DNA of 64,000 bases from CAZHTS01 sp964535315 (GCA_964535315.1 CAZHTS010000001.1:62001-126000), one strand, 5' to 3'. Positions 25,076 through 35,782 are shown, counted from the stretch's first letter. Numbers and translations: made by a program. Notes: generated by a model not told the origin, from the sequence alone.

Positions 25076-28000
25076 ATGACCGATTTTCTCTTCCGTGGTA
25101 CGCTGGCTGATCTCGACCCCGACGTCTATGAATTGACGCAGTTAGAGTCTGAGCGCCAGTACCGCAAACTGATTCTCATTCCCAGTGAAAGCGCCGCCCC
25201 GCTGGCCGTGCGCGAGGCGCTGGGCTCCGCCTTCCAGAACCTGTATGCCGAAGGCTATCCGGACGAAGAAACCCGCTTCATGAAAGAAGCCGAAATCCTG
25301 GACTACACGGCGCGCCTGTCGCATTACCGCCGTTACGCCGACCCGCGCTACTACAAAGGCGTCGAATACGCCGACGCAATCGAAGCGCTCGCCCGCCGGC
25401 GCTGCGCCGAAGCTTTTGCCACCCCGGCCTTCCCCGCCGAAAAATTGTACGTCAACGTCCAGGCCCTCTCCGGCGCCCCGGCCAATAATGCCGTCTACCA
25501 CGCCCTGATCAACCCCGGCGATGTCATCCTCGGTATGAACCTGTTACATGGCGGCCACCTCACCCACGGTTCATCGGTCAACCGCTCGGGCAAACTATAC
25601 AAGGTCGTACATTACAACGTCAACCCGCAGAGCGAACAGATCGACTATGACAGCGTGCAGGCCCTGGCCAACGAACACAAACCCAGAATCATCATCGCCG
25701 GTTATTCCTCTTACCCCTGGGTGCCAGATTGGGCCCGCTTCCGCGCCATCGCCGACTCGGTCGGCGCCGTGTTGCTGGCGGACATCTCGCACATCGCCGG
25801 CCTGGTAGCCAGCGGCACCATCCCCTCCCCGGTTGGCTACGCCCAGGTGATCACCTTCACCACCCATAAAACGCTGTGCGGCCCGCGCGGCGCCTGCATC
25901 ATCACCACCGACGCCGCTATGGGGCGCAAAATCGACCGGGCCGTCTTCCCCGGCGAACAGGGCGGCCCGCACGTGCACGCCTTCGCGGCCCTGGCAACCA
26001 CCTTCAAACTGGCGCGCAGCGAGCAGTTCCGCCAGCTCCAGGCGCAAATCGTCAAGAACTGCCAGGCGCTCACCGCCCGGCTGAAAGAACGCGGCCTGCG
26101 CGTCCCCTACGGCGGCAGCGACACCCACCTGGGGAACATCGATTGCAAAACCATCGTCGGCGCCGACGGCACGACCCTCTCGGGCGACATCGCCGCCCGC
26201 ATCCTGGATATCGCCGGCATCGTCCTCAACCGCAATACCATCCCCGGCGACAAGACCGCCCTGTTTGCCTCCGGCGTTCGCTACGGCACGCCCTGGATGA
26301 CCCAGCGCGGCCTCAAGGAAGCCGAGATGGTCAAGGTGGCCGACATCATCGCCGATGTCCTGCTGGCCTGCAAACCGTACAGCGTCGAAACCCGCCAGGG
26401 CCTGGCCCAGCGCGCCAAGATCGACTTCGCCGTATTGGAAGACGCCCGGCTGCGAGTACGCGCCCTGGCCGAAGCCGCCGGCATTGATTATGCCCCCGCC
26501 AAACACGGCTACCCGCACTTCTATTACCTGGACGACCAGCCAGCCGCCGCCGGTTGGAGCGCCATCGACCTGAGCGGCGAGCACGTGCGCCACTTCGTCA
26601 ATTACGTCTTCAGCGCCGACGCCGAGTGCCTGCAAAAGCCCGGCCAGAGCGAAAAAACCGCCCTGGTCACCCCCAACGGCCGCATCGAGGGCGTCCTGAC
26701 CCTGGCCGCGCCCGATGTGTATCGCTTCAGCCTGCCGTCCGCCAGCGCCGGCCTGGCCCTGACCTGGATGCGCGACCTCTCGGATGGCTATGTCAGCTTT
26801 GACGCCGACGTCACCCGCCGCATCCCCGGCCCCATCGCCGTGACCGAAAGCAGCGAACCGGCCGTAAGCGAAGCCCCCGGCTCAGGGGAAGGGTTGCGCA
26901 AACCCTACGCCATCGGTCTGGCCGCCGGCGAAGGCGCCGCACAACCCGCTTTCGTCTGGGAAGAAAAAGAAAGCGACGAAATCCGCCGCACCCCGCTCAA
27001 CGAGACCCACAAGCAAATGGGGGCCAAGATGGTGCCGTTTGCCGGTTGGGAAATGCCCGTCTGGTACACCTCGGTGATGGAAGAACACCTGGCCTGCCGC
27101 CAGGTCGCCGGGCTGTTTGACGTATCGCACATGGGCGTCTACCAGGCCGAAGGGCCCGACGCGGCCGCCTTCCTCGACAGTGTCTGCGCCAACGACATCG
27201 CCGCCCTGGCAGTGGGCGAGTCTTGCTACACCCACTTCCTCGACCCACACGCCAACGTCATCGACGACACCCTCGTCTATCATCGCGGCGTAGACAAATA
27301 CCTGGTGGTGGTCAACGCCTCCAACGACGATAAAGACTGGGCCTGGCTCAACGCCGTGTTGGCCGGCAAGGTACGGGTCGACGCCGATCGCCCGTGGGCC
27401 TACGCCTTTGGCCGCAACGCCGTGCTGCGCAATTTGCGTGACCCCAAAGAGGGCGCCGACATGCGCATCGATATCGCCCTGCAAGGCCCCAAATCACGCG
27501 ATATCCTGCTCGCCCTGGGCTGCGACGCTCCCACCCGCAAACGCATCATGGCGCTCAAGCGCACCGAACTGTGCGACGCGCTGGTTGGCGGGTTCGATCT
27601 GGTCGTCTCGCGCACCGGCTACACCGGCGAGCGCATGGCCTTTGAACTGTTCGTCCACCCCGATAAAGCCGTGGAGTTGTGGAACGCCTTACGCAAAGCC
27701 GGTGAACCGCTGGGCATGAAGGCCTGCGGCCTGGGGGCGCGCGACTCGCTGCGCACCGAAGCCGGGCTGCCGCTCTATGGGCACGAGATGGGCGGCGAAC
27801 TGGGTCTGGGCGTGGCCGAGGCCGGTTTTGGCTCGTACGTCAAGGTCTACAAACCCTGGTTCATCGGACGCCAGGCCTACATCGCTCGCGAAAAGGCTCG
27901 CAAAGGTGTGGTGGTACGCTTCCGCTTCACCGAGAAGGGCGTACGGATGGCCCATAACGGCGATCCCGTCCTCGACCAGAAGGGCCGCGTCATCGGCGTG

Positions 28001-28207
28001 GTCACCAGTTGCGCCGTAGACAGCGAGGGCTATCTGACCGGGCAGGCCTTCGTCGAACTGAAGTCGGCCCAGGAAGGCACCCCCGTTGCCATTTACCAGG
28101 GCGCCCCCAAGGCTGCCGGCAAGGCTCCGGCCGAGCTCAAGACAGGGGATCGCATGCTACTACCCACGCCCGCCATGATCCTTAGCCGCTTCCCTAAGTT
28201 AGGATAA
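25076..28207 (+). CDS. Bifunctional serine hydroxymethyltransferase / glycine-cleavage aminomethyltransferase fusion
   Basis: One 1043-residue frame joins two one-carbon enzymes. Residues 1 to ~470 are a PLP-dependent serine hydroxymethyltransferase with YAEGYP, Lys265 in THKTL, and FPGEQGGPHVHAFAA. Compared with usual GlyA it has an insertion of about 30 residues after YAEGYP and reads IPSES instead of the usual SEN. Residues ~470-635 are a linker that includes a beta-rich segment and a low-complexity acidic stretch. Residues 636-1043 are a T-protein (GcvT) with FAGWEMPVWY, VIDDTLVYHR, RTGYTGE and GLGARDSLRTEAGLPLYGHEM. Both sites use tetrahydrofolate and glycine-derived carbon, so channelling of methylene-THF is plausible. 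No P-, H- or L-protein gene lies nearby. Confidence 0.92.
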   Translation: MTDFLFRGTLADLDPDVYELTQLESERQYRKLILIPSESAAPLAVREALGSAFQNLYAEGYPDEETRFMKEAEILDYTARLSHYRRYADPRYYKGVEYADAIEALARRRCAEAFATPAFPAEKLYVNVQALSGAPANNAVYHALINPGDVILGMNLLHGGHLTHGSSVNRSGKLYKVVHYNVNPQSEQIDYDSVQALANEHKPRIIIAGYSSYPWVPDWARFRAIADSVGAVLLADISHIAGLVASGTIPSPVGYAQVITFTTHKTLCGPRGACIITTDAAMGRKIDRAVFPGEQGGPHVHAFAALATTFKLARSEQFRQLQAQIVKNCQALTARLKERGLRVPYGGSDTHLGNIDCKTIVGADGTTLSGDIAARILDIAGIVLNRNTIPGDKTALFASGVRYGTPWMTQRGLKEAEMVKVADIIADVLLACKPYSVETRQGLAQRAKIDFAVLEDARLRVRALAEAAGIDYAPAKHGYPHFYYLDDQPAAAGWSAIDLSGEHVRHFVNYVFSADAECLQKPGQSEKTALVTPNGRIEGVLTLAAPDVYRFSLPSASAGLALTWMRDLSDGYVSFDADVTRRIPGPIAVTESSEPAVSEAPGSGEGLRKPYAIGLAAGEGAAQPAFVWEEKESDEIRRTPLNETHKQMGAKMVPFAGWEMPVWYTSVMEEHLACRQVAGLFDVSHMGVYQAEGPDAAAFLDSVCANDIAALAVGESCYTHFLDPHANVIDDTLVYHRGVDKYLVVVNASNDDKDWAWLNAVLAGKVRVDADRPWAYAFGRNAVLRNLRDPKEGADMRIDIALQGPKSRDILLALGCDAPTRKRIMALKRTELCDALVGGFDLVVSRTGYTGERMAFELFVHPDKAVELWNALRKAGEPLGMKACGLGARDSLRTEAGLPLYGHEMGGELGLGVAEAGFGSYVKVYKPWFIGRQAYIAREKARKGVVVRFRFTEKGVRMAHNGDPVLDQKGRVIGVVTSCAVDSEGYLTGQAFVELKSAQEGTPVAIYQGAPKAAGKAPAELKTGDRMLLPTPAMILSRFPKLG

Positions 28208-28213
28208 GCACAG

Positions 28214-28250
28214 GTGCGGGCAGAAGAAGACCTCTGCCCGCACAGCTTTT
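28214..28250 (+). terminator. Rho-independent terminator
   Basis: Perfect 11-bp stem (28214-28224 with 28233-28243), 8-nt loop, then AGCTTTT. It ends the GlyA-GcvT transcript. Confidence 0.8.
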
Positions 28251-28320
28251 CTCCCGTCCGCGGGATATTCGGGTTGTTTGTTCGTTTCGTCAACCTCTAT
28301 TTTTCAAGGAGACAAAAGAT

Positions 28321-29544
<1,224 letters not shown>

Positions 29545-29565
29545 ACAGCATCCGCAAGACGCTTT

Positions 29566-29603
29566 CAGGGGTTTTTGGCCGCTTACTGCGCCAAAAACCC
29601 CTG
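29566..29603. terminator. Bidirectional terminator between convergent genes
   Basis: Perfect 14-bp stem (29566-29579 with 29590-29603) with T-rich runs on both sides. It lies between the aminotransferase and the kinase gene. Confidence 0.85.
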
Positions 29604-29607
29604 TATT

Positions 29608-31335
29608 TTATTGTTTATCCGAATTCTCCCACAGCCTGAAATCCTTGAGGAATGAGCCGCCGATAAACTCGCGCAGGATCGAATTATCCGGCACCAGTTC
29701 ACTATCGATGGATTGGAACCACTCCAGAAAGGCCAGCAGGCGTTTAGCTTCAATATACTCGGGCACGCCAAACGGCACCTGGCGCAGCAGCGGCTCCGCC
29801 AGCGGTTTGAGCCCCGAGAGTTCGTACACCAGCGCCGAATTGAACATCACGTCGGCGTTCTCCTGGTAAGGGAAGATGTGTTCCTTCTCACCGCGGCGCA
29901 CCGAATCCCAGCGCTGGATGGTCTGTTGGGCAGTGTAGCCGCGCTCACGCGCATCGCGCACGATGCGGCGCAGCAGGCGCGTATCCGTGGTCGAAATACG
30001 ATTGTGCCGATCCAGGTTGAGTTGGGTCAGGCAAGAGATGTAGATACGGAAGGTTTGCTCGGGCGGAATGTCCGGCAGCAGGTTCGGGTTCAACCCGTGA
30101 ATTCCTTCCAGGATCAACATCTGGTCACGCCCCAATTGCACCACCTCGCCTTGCTCGCTCTTGCCGCTGCGGAAGTTGTAATGCGGCAGCTGCACCGCCT
30201 CGCCGGCAATCAACCGGCGCAGGTGGTCGCTGAGCAAAGCGGTGTTGAGCGCCGCCAGGGCCTCAAAATCGTAATCGCCTTTCTCATCGCGCGGCGTCAG
30301 ATCCCGGTCGACAAAATAGTTATCCAGTTCCAGCGGAAAGGGCGAAATGCCCTGCGCCAGCAGTTGCACCGTCAGCCGTTTGGAGAAGGTCGTCTTGCCA
30401 GAGGAAGACGGTCCGGCGATCAACACAATGCGCGCCTGTTTGCTGCGCTCCAGCACCTGCTCGGCAATTTCGGCGATGTTGCGTTCGTGCAGCGCCTCCG
30501 AGACCAGGATCACCTCGCGCGTGCGGTTGGCCTGGATGGCATCGTTGAGCGCCCCGACGCTGGCGATACCCAGGCGCTCCAGCCAGTGCCCGTAACGCCG
30601 GAAGGTCTCCAGCAGGGTAGGGTAAGTCATCATCGGGCTCAGTTGGGTCGGCTCGTGCCGCCGCGGATACTGGATGACAAAGCCCTCCTGCAACGGCCAC
30701 AACCGGTACCAACGCAGATAGCCGGTGGAAGGCACCATATAACCGTGGTGATAATCACGATGATTGCCCAGACTGTAAAGGATCAGGTGATCCTTCTGGC
30801 GATACTTGAGCAGGCGCACCTTGTCCACGTGCCCCTTGCGTTCAAAATAACTGATCGCCTCGCTCAACGGCACCTGCTGGCGGGTGAAGGGCAAATCGGC
30901 GGCGATCAATTCGCTCAGGTGCCGGTCGAGCTGCGCCAGTTCTTCCTCGCTCAATGGCTGGCTGCCGACCACCTGGCAGAAAAAGCCGCCGGAGGAGACC
31001 GAATGATCGACCGTCAGCGAGGCTGTTGGGAAGAGATCCTCAAAAGCCGCCTCGAGCAAGAAGGTCAGCGAACGGCGATAGATGCGCGCCCCGTCCGCAT
31101 CCGCCATCGTCACCGGCCGCACGCGGGCGTCGAATTCGAGCGGGTAGGTCAATTCGCGCAGTTCGCCGTTGACCACCGCCCCGACAATCGGCGGGTTGTC
31201 CCACTCGGGCATGGCTCGCAGAAACGCCCCCACCGGCGCCTTGCGCGGCCCTGAATAGACCCGCCCGTCGGGCAAATGCACCTCCACCGTCGGGCGCGGC
31301 GCAACTTTTTCAATATGCAGAGTCACTGGGTCCAT
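29608..31335 (-). CDS. Nucleoside kinase: TGS/ThrRS-like N-domain fused to uridine kinase
   Basis: Protein of about 575 residues. Residues 1-70 resemble a TGS domain. Residues ~70-240 resemble the threonyl/alanyl-tRNA synthetase second additional domain, including a DHSVSSGGFFC segment. Residues ~285-490 are a uridine-kinase/phosphoribulokinase P-loop domain with Walker A GPSSSGKTTFSKRL, the ELDNYFVDRDLTPRDEKGDYDFE lid/acidic region and the EGIHGLNP stretch. Such composite kinases occur in Thermotogae, Firmicutes and Chloroflexi and probably phosphorylate uridine/cytidine. ATG 31335 is preferred. A GTG five codons upstream (31350) is the alternative and neither has a strong site. A likely -10 box, TGCTAAAAT, lies about 55 nt upstream. 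Confidence 0.87.
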   Translation of the reverse strand: MDPVTLHIEKVAPRPTVEVHLPDGRVYSGPRKAPVGAFLRAMPEWDNPPIVGAVVNGELRELTYPLEFDARVRPVTMADADGARIYRRSLTFLLEAAFEDLFPTASLTVDHSVSSGGFFCQVVGSQPLSEEELAQLDRHLSELIAADLPFTRQQVPLSEAISYFERKGHVDKVRLLKYRQKDHLILYSLGNHRDYHHGYMVPSTGYLRWYRLWPLQEGFVIQYPRRHEPTQLSPMMTYPTLLETFRRYGHWLERLGIASVGALNDAIQANRTREVILVSEALHERNIAEIAEQVLERSKQARIVLIAGPSSSGKTTFSKRLTVQLLAQGISPFPLELDNYFVDRDLTPRDEKGDYDFEALAALNTALLSDHLRRLIAGEAVQLPHYNFRSGKSEQGEVVQLGRDQMLILEGIHGLNPNLLPDIPPEQTFRIYISCLTQLNLDRHNRISTTDTRLLRRIVRDARERGYTAQQTIQRWDSVRRGEKEHIFPYQENADVMFNSALVYELSGLKPLAEPLLRQVPFGVPEYIEAKRLLAFLEWFQSIDSELVPDNSILREFIGGSFLKDFRLWENSDKQ

Positions 31336-31467
31336 ACCGTTACCATCCACAAAAAAAATAAGGGGTTAATCGCCGTACAACTCCATTTTAGCATGACTCC
31401 CACCTTGAAAGCGATTTGTAATCTTTGCGCCTTTGGATTAAGTTTTTAAACTCGATCCAGTCACCGC

Positions 31468-32430
31468 CTATCCACCCGACAACAACCCGTTTAGAAAACG
31501 AATCTGGGCGTAAATCACTTCTCCGGTCCTGTAGCGGCCCTCGGCCGCCACGCACATCTGCTTTGTGCCCGCATAGATGTTATAAGCGGCAAATACCGCC
31601 GGCGGCGGATTGCTTGCATCCACCAACCCGGCGGTAAAAAATGCCGGCTGATGCGACCGCCACGCAAAATGCAGGCAATCGAAATACTCCAGCGTCGCCA
31701 ATACCGTCGCCCGGCGCTCGGGGTGGCGAGCGCAAAAACGTGCCAGTTCGTGGTACGGTCCCTCGCTCGCTTCCTCCAACGCCTGTGCAAACAGACACAA
31801 CCCGGGTGCGTCCGGCAGCACCGCATATACACCGGCATCCAGGCCGGCGACCGCCAACGCCATCCCGCCCCCCTGTCCACGGCCGGTCAGCGCCACCCGT
31901 CCGGCGTCTACCGCCGGGTGGGTGCGCACCGCCTGTACGGCGCGCACCCCATCTAAAAACACCTGGCGGTAATAATACGTTTCCGGGTTCATAATCCCCT
32001 GTGTCGCCCACCCCCCCGCCACGGTTCCTTCCTCACCTTCTCCCGCACAGCTACCGCCCCCCCAGACCGGCACCGGTTGGTGGCGCGGTGTTACGACAAA
32101 ATGAGCGAAACCGGCATTGCTCCACATCAGGCGCTCCAACAGGCACAGCCCGGCGCCGTAATCGCCAAACTCGACCACGCACGGCAGGGGCGCAAACCGC
32201 TGGCGCGGCAGCAGCAGCCATCCGGTCAGCGGTTCGCCGCCGTCGCCGTGGTAACACACCGCCAGTGTTTCCACCAGACGCAATCCGGTTTCCACGGCAG
32301 TGAAAGTCACCGGCGGATGTTGGCGCCAGATGGGCGCCAACATCCGTTCCCAGAAAGCATCGAAATCCGCCGGTTCGTTGCGCCGCGGCAGAAAGGCGTA
32401 CAGTTCGTCAAGCGAGCGGTCTGACGGCAT
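31468..32430 (-). CDS. Acetylxylan-esterase-like protein lacking catalytic serine and histidine
   Basis: Protein of 320 residues in the acetyl xylan esterase/cephalosporin-C deacetylase (AXE1) family, recognised from the N-terminal EPADFDAFWERML helix and the overall layout. In active members the nucleophile elbow reads GGSQGGG. Here it reads GRGQGGG, with Gly185 where serine is expected. The C-terminal PxYGHE-type histidine segment is replaced by CVAAEGRYRTGEV. The Asp region (GLVDASNPPP) remains. It is therefore probably a pseudoenzyme or binds without hydrolysing. It follows the MalG-type permease by 24 nt with GGAGGACGCC before the ATG, so it belongs to the sugar-transport operon. Confidence 0.8.
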   Translation of the reverse strand: MPSDRSLDELYAFLPRRNEPADFDAFWERMLAPIWRQHPPVTFTAVETGLRLVETLAVCYHGDGGEPLTGWLLLPRQRFAPLPCVVEFGDYGAGLCLLERLMWSNAGFAHFVVTPRHQPVPVWGGGSCAGEGEEGTVAGGWATQGIMNPETYYYRQVFLDGVRAVQAVRTHPAVDAGRVALTGRGQGGGMALAVAGLDAGVYAVLPDAPGLCLFAQALEEASEGPYHELARFCARHPERRATVLATLEYFDCLHFAWRSHQPAFFTAGLVDASNPPPAVFAAYNIYAGTKQMCVAAEGRYRTGEVIYAQIRFLNGLLSGG

Positions 32431-32454
32431 GGCGTCCTCCTGCCACGGGGCAAC

Positions 32455-33372
32455 CTAACCTTTCACCCCACCCGCCGTCAACCCGGAAACCAGGAAACGT
32501 TGAGCGTAGAAGAACATCAACAACACCGGGATGGTGATCAAAACCGCACCCGCTGCCAGATACTGCCATTCGGCGGCGAACTGGAAAACGAAATTACGCA
32601 GCCCCACCGAGAGCGTCTTGTACTGGTCACCGGTCATAAAAGTGAAAGCCAACATAAACTCGTTCCAGGCGCTGATGAAGTTGTAAAAAGCGGTTACCGA
32701 TAAACCGGGCAGACTGAGCGGCAGCACCACCCGGTAAAACGTTCCCAACGGCGAGAGCCCGTCGATCATCGCCGCCTCTTCCAATTCCTTTGGAATGGTG
32801 TCGAAGAAACTCTTGAGCGTCATCACACTGAACGGCAGAGCAAACGTGCAGAACGTGATGATCAGCCCCGGGAACGTGTTCAACAAACGCAGCGAATTGA
32901 GCACGTTATACAACGGGATCACCAACAGCGCCCCCGGGAACATTTGGATCACCAGGAACGTCATGATGGCGAACCCCTGCCCGGGGAAACGGAAGCGCGA
33001 TAGTGCGTACGCCCCCGTCGCCGAAAGGAACACGCCGATCAGGGTGGTTAACAGCGCCACAAAGATCGTATTGCGAAACCACACCAGGAACAGGCAGTCG
33101 CTCTCGGCGGTCAACACCCGTCCAAAGCTATCCAGCGACCAGTCCCAGGCGCATTCCTGCACCGGATCGCCCTTATATAACAGCACGTGACGATAGTTGA
33201 AGGTGGTGAAATTCTGCGGGATGATCTCCACCCGCGTGCCGAAGACATCTTCGCGCGGCTTGAATGAGGTGGAAACGATCCACAGGATAGGAAAGATGGC
33301 GATGATCGAAAACACGATCAGTACCAGGTGCGAAAGGATATCCGCAGTCAGTTTGCCACGTTTATTAACCAT
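32455..33372 (-). CDS. Carbohydrate ABC transporter permease (MalG type)
   Basis: Membrane permease of 305 residues with six predicted helices. The EAA loop is DTIPKELEEAAMIDGLSPLGTFYRVVLPLSLPG, with GLSPLGTFYRVVLP matching the coupling helix. The extracytoplasmic loop after helix 1 is longer than usual (about 60 residues including PVQECAWDWSLDSFGR). The start is ATG 33372, whose A is shared with the stop of the partner permease (TGATG), a tight translational coupling. An open frame continues upstream inside the partner gene but is out of context. It works with the MalF-type subunit and the binding protein 34479-35759. No ATPase gene is present in the operon. Confidence 0.94.
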   Translation of the reverse strand: MVNKRGKLTADILSHLVLIVFSIIAIFPILWIVSTSFKPREDVFGTRVEIIPQNFTTFNYRHVLLYKGDPVQECAWDWSLDSFGRVLTAESDCLFLVWFRNTIFVALLTTLIGVFLSATGAYALSRFRFPGQGFAIMTFLVIQMFPGALLVIPLYNVLNSLRLLNTFPGLIITFCTFALPFSVMTLKSFFDTIPKELEEAAMIDGLSPLGTFYRVVLPLSLPGLSVTAFYNFISAWNEFMLAFTFMTGDQYKTLSVGLRNFVFQFAAEWQYLAAGAVLITIPVLLMFFYAQRFLVSGLTAGGVKG

Positions 33373-34352
33373 CAATACACCTCGTTTCCGCGCAGCAAAC
33401 GGCGATAAAAGAAGCTGAACACCAGCAAGAAGGAGAGAATGAAAACCGCATAGGTGGCGCCCAGGTAATACTGACCGCGGGTGATACCCCACTGGTAGGC
33501 ATAGGTGGCCAGGATATCGGTTTGATAATCGGGACCGCCGCCGGTGATCAGGAAGATGATGCTGAACATATTGAAAGTCCAGATCACCCCCAACAGGGTG
33601 GCCGTCACCGCCACCGGGCGCAGCAGCGGCAGGGTTATATCCCAGAACTGCTGCCAGCTGTTGGCGCCGTCTACCGTGGCCGCCTCGTATAGATCGCCGG
33701 AAATGCTCTGCAGTCCGCCCAACAACGTCACCGTCATAAACGGGAAGCCCAGCCAGACGTTGGTGGCAATCACCACCAGCCACGAGGTGGATGGGTAGAG
33801 CAGCCACTGCACCGGTTCGAGCACTGTATACCCGGCCCATTGATTCACCTGCATGGCGAACAGGTTAAAGAACCCGTACTGCGAATTGAACAACCACAGC
33901 CAGGCATAAGCTGAAATGTACTGCGGAATGGCCCACGGGATGAGCAGAATGATACGATAAATCGAACGACCGGTGATCTTGCGATTAAGGATGACCGCTA
34001 ACAACAGCCCGATTAAAAAATGCAGGCTGACGTTGATCGCCGTCCAGAAAATCGTCTGCCCGGTGATCTGCCAGAGCTTATAGGAAGGATCGGTCAACAG
34101 GTTGATGTAATTCTTCAGCCCCACAAACTCGTAACTCGCCGGGCGCAAATTGGCGCCGATGCGCGCCGCCACATTTTTAAAATTGGCATCGGTAAAGCTC
34201 AGACTGACGCCGTACACCAACGGGTAAAACACAATCACCAACAGGGTCAACACCGTCGGCAGCATAAACAGGTATGCCAGCCGGTTGCGTTTAATCTCCT
34301 GCCACAATTCTGCCAGTCGGTTACGTTTCTTATTGGCAATCAGGGTTGCCAT
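33372..34352 (-). CDS. Carbohydrate ABC transporter permease (MalF type)
   Basis: Membrane permease of 326 residues without the large periplasmic P2 loop of enteric MalF. Typical features: the first helix LAYLFMLPTVLTLLVIVFYPLVYG, the loop FVGLKNYINLLTDP, and the EAA motif SGDLYEAATVDGANSWQQFWDITLPLLRP. AGGAGGTAGGCT precedes the ATG at 34352. It lies 126 nt after the binding-protein gene, a gap filled by two strong stem-loops. Together with the MalG-type subunit it forms the channel of an oligosaccharide importer. The substrate is likely a maltose- or trehalose-like glucan, judged from the binding protein. Confidence 0.94.
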   Translation of the reverse strand: MATLIANKKRNRLAELWQEIKRNRLAYLFMLPTVLTLLVIVFYPLVYGVSLSFTDANFKNVAARIGANLRPASYEFVGLKNYINLLTDPSYKLWQITGQTIFWTAINVSLHFLIGLLLAVILNRKITGRSIYRIILLIPWAIPQYISAYAWLWLFNSQYGFFNLFAMQVNQWAGYTVLEPVQWLLYPSTSWLVVIATNVWLGFPFMTVTLLGGLQSISGDLYEAATVDGANSWQQFWDITLPLLRPVAVTATLLGVIWTFNMFSIIFLITGGGPDYQTDILATYAYQWGITRGQYYLGATYAVFILSFLLVFSFFYRRLLRGNEVY

Positions 34353-34369
34353 AGCCTACCTCCTTGGAA

Positions 34370-34467
34370 CGAGGGCTTTGTTCAGAAGCCCGCTTCGAAC
34401 AAAGCCCTCGCAAACGTATCGTACTCCGGGTGTATTTCCCCCATCACTGCTGTCCGCCCGGAGTACG
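34370..34467 (-). other. Two tandem stem-loops between binding-protein and permease genes
   Basis: First stem 14 bp, perfect (34370-34383 with 34397-34410). Second stem 11 bp, perfect (34420-34430 with 34457-34467). Neither has a T-tract on the minus strand. They most likely protect the binding-protein message or cause partial termination, raising its dose over the permeases. Confidence 0.65.
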
Positions 34468-34478
34468 CCAGAATGGCG

Positions 34479-35759
34479 CTAGGGTTTGAGGAGTTTGGCC
34501 CAGGCGTCGGCCACTTCCTTCAACGCCGCCTCGGGGGGCTTGGTGCCGGCCAGGATGGCGTCCCAGGCAGGCCCGAAGGCATCGTAAATCTGGCCGCCCT
34601 GCGGAATCACCGGGCGATTGGTGGCCACGGCCATCTGCTTGCCAAAGCCTTGCAGGATGGCGTTGGACTTCACCTCGGGCAATTCGTAGGTCGATTTACG
34701 CGTGGGCACCAGATTCAACTTGGAAGCCAGCACACCCTGATTGGCAGTGCTGTTCAACGCGGCCATGAACTTATAGGCCTGTTCGGGGTACTTGGTGCCG
34801 GCGTAAATCACATAGTTGTGACCACCGACCGGGCTGCCCTGCCCCTTGGGGCCGGCAGGAATGGGCGCCACACCCAGATTGGCGACATCCTTGAACTGAT
34901 CGCCCTTGAGCACATCACCGGTGGCCCACGGCCCGTTGAAAATGATGGCCGTCTTGCCGGTCTTGAACGAGGTCATGGCATTGTCATACTGCGCCTTGGG
35001 ATCGTATTCCTTGGGCATGCATTTGTATTCGTCGCGCAGCTTGAGTACGAAGTTGGCCGCGTCGATGCTGCCCTGGTCGGCAACATGGATCGACAGATCG
35101 CTCTCAGAGATCAAACCACCGCCAAACGCCCACATGAAAGGCTGGAAGAAGTACACCCCATCCGTCAGGGTATAACCGTACTGCGAGCCGTCTTCCTTGG
35201 TCAGTTTCTTGCACCAGTCGACGAACTCATCCATCGTCTTGGGCGGGTTCTCGGGATCCAGGCCGGCGGCCTTGACCAGCGCTTTGTTGTACAGCATGGC
35301 CGGGGCGTCGGTCACCTGGGGAATACCCCACAGCTTGTCCTTGTACATGTTGTACTTAAGCGGAGCGGTGATGTAGTCTTTCTTGTCGTCTTCCGAAACC
35401 TTGCTGGTGATGTCCAACAGGAAGCCAGCGTCGGCGTACAACGGCGTCCAGGCAATCTCGGCACGGAAAACGTCCGGGGCATTGCCGCCCTGAGCGGCAG
35501 TCAACCACTTGTCGCGCGCCCCGTCAAAAGGCACGTACTCAACCTTGACTTCCACACCCGCCTCGTCGGCAGCCTTCTTGACCAGTTCCATCAGAACCGG
35601 CGTTTCGGATTCGTTCATGGTATGCCAGAAGGTCAGGGTAGGTTTTTCGGCCGGTTTCTGTTCAGCGGCCTGGGTGGCGGGGGCGGCAGGCTGGCAAGCC
35701 GCAAGGGCAAATGCAGCAATCAGCACCAGGCTGATCAAAACAAGGAACTTCTTAGACAT
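34479..35759 (-). CDS. Carbohydrate ABC transporter substrate-binding lipoprotein (MalE type)
   Basis: Extracytoplasmic binding protein of 426 residues, SBP_bac_1 family. The signal peptide ends in LAAC with Cys22, then a short Ala/Gln/Pro linker and the mature start TLTFWHTMNESETPVL. Motifs typical of maltose/trehalose binders are present: PDVFRAEIAW, YADAGFLLDIT, LWGIPQVTDAPAMLYNK and AIIFNGPWATGDVLKG. It has an AGGAGATAAG site before ATG 35759. It is the first gene of the operon, transcribed away from the BTAD regulator. The palindrome at 35783-35796 sits 24 nt before the start. The cognate ATPase must be encoded elsewhere. Confidence 0.94.
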   Translation of the reverse strand: MSKKFLVLISLVLIAAFALAACQPAAPATQAAEQKPAEKPTLTFWHTMNESETPVLMELVKKAADEAGVEVKVEYVPFDGARDKWLTAAQGGNAPDVFRAEIAWTPLYADAGFLLDITSKVSEDDKKDYITAPLKYNMYKDKLWGIPQVTDAPAMLYNKALVKAAGLDPENPPKTMDEFVDWCKKLTKEDGSQYGYTLTDGVYFFQPFMWAFGGGLISESDLSIHVADQGSIDAANFVLKLRDEYKCMPKEYDPKAQYDNAMTSFKTGKTAIIFNGPWATGDVLKGDQFKDVANLGVAPIPAGPKGQGSPVGGHNYVIYAGTKYPEQAYKFMAALNSTANQGVLASKLNLVPTRKSTYELPEVKSNAILQGFGKQMAVATNRPVIPQGGQIYDAFGPAWDAILAGTKPPEAALKEVADAWAKLLKP

Positions 35760-35782
35760 CTCTTATCTCCTGAAAAGATATA

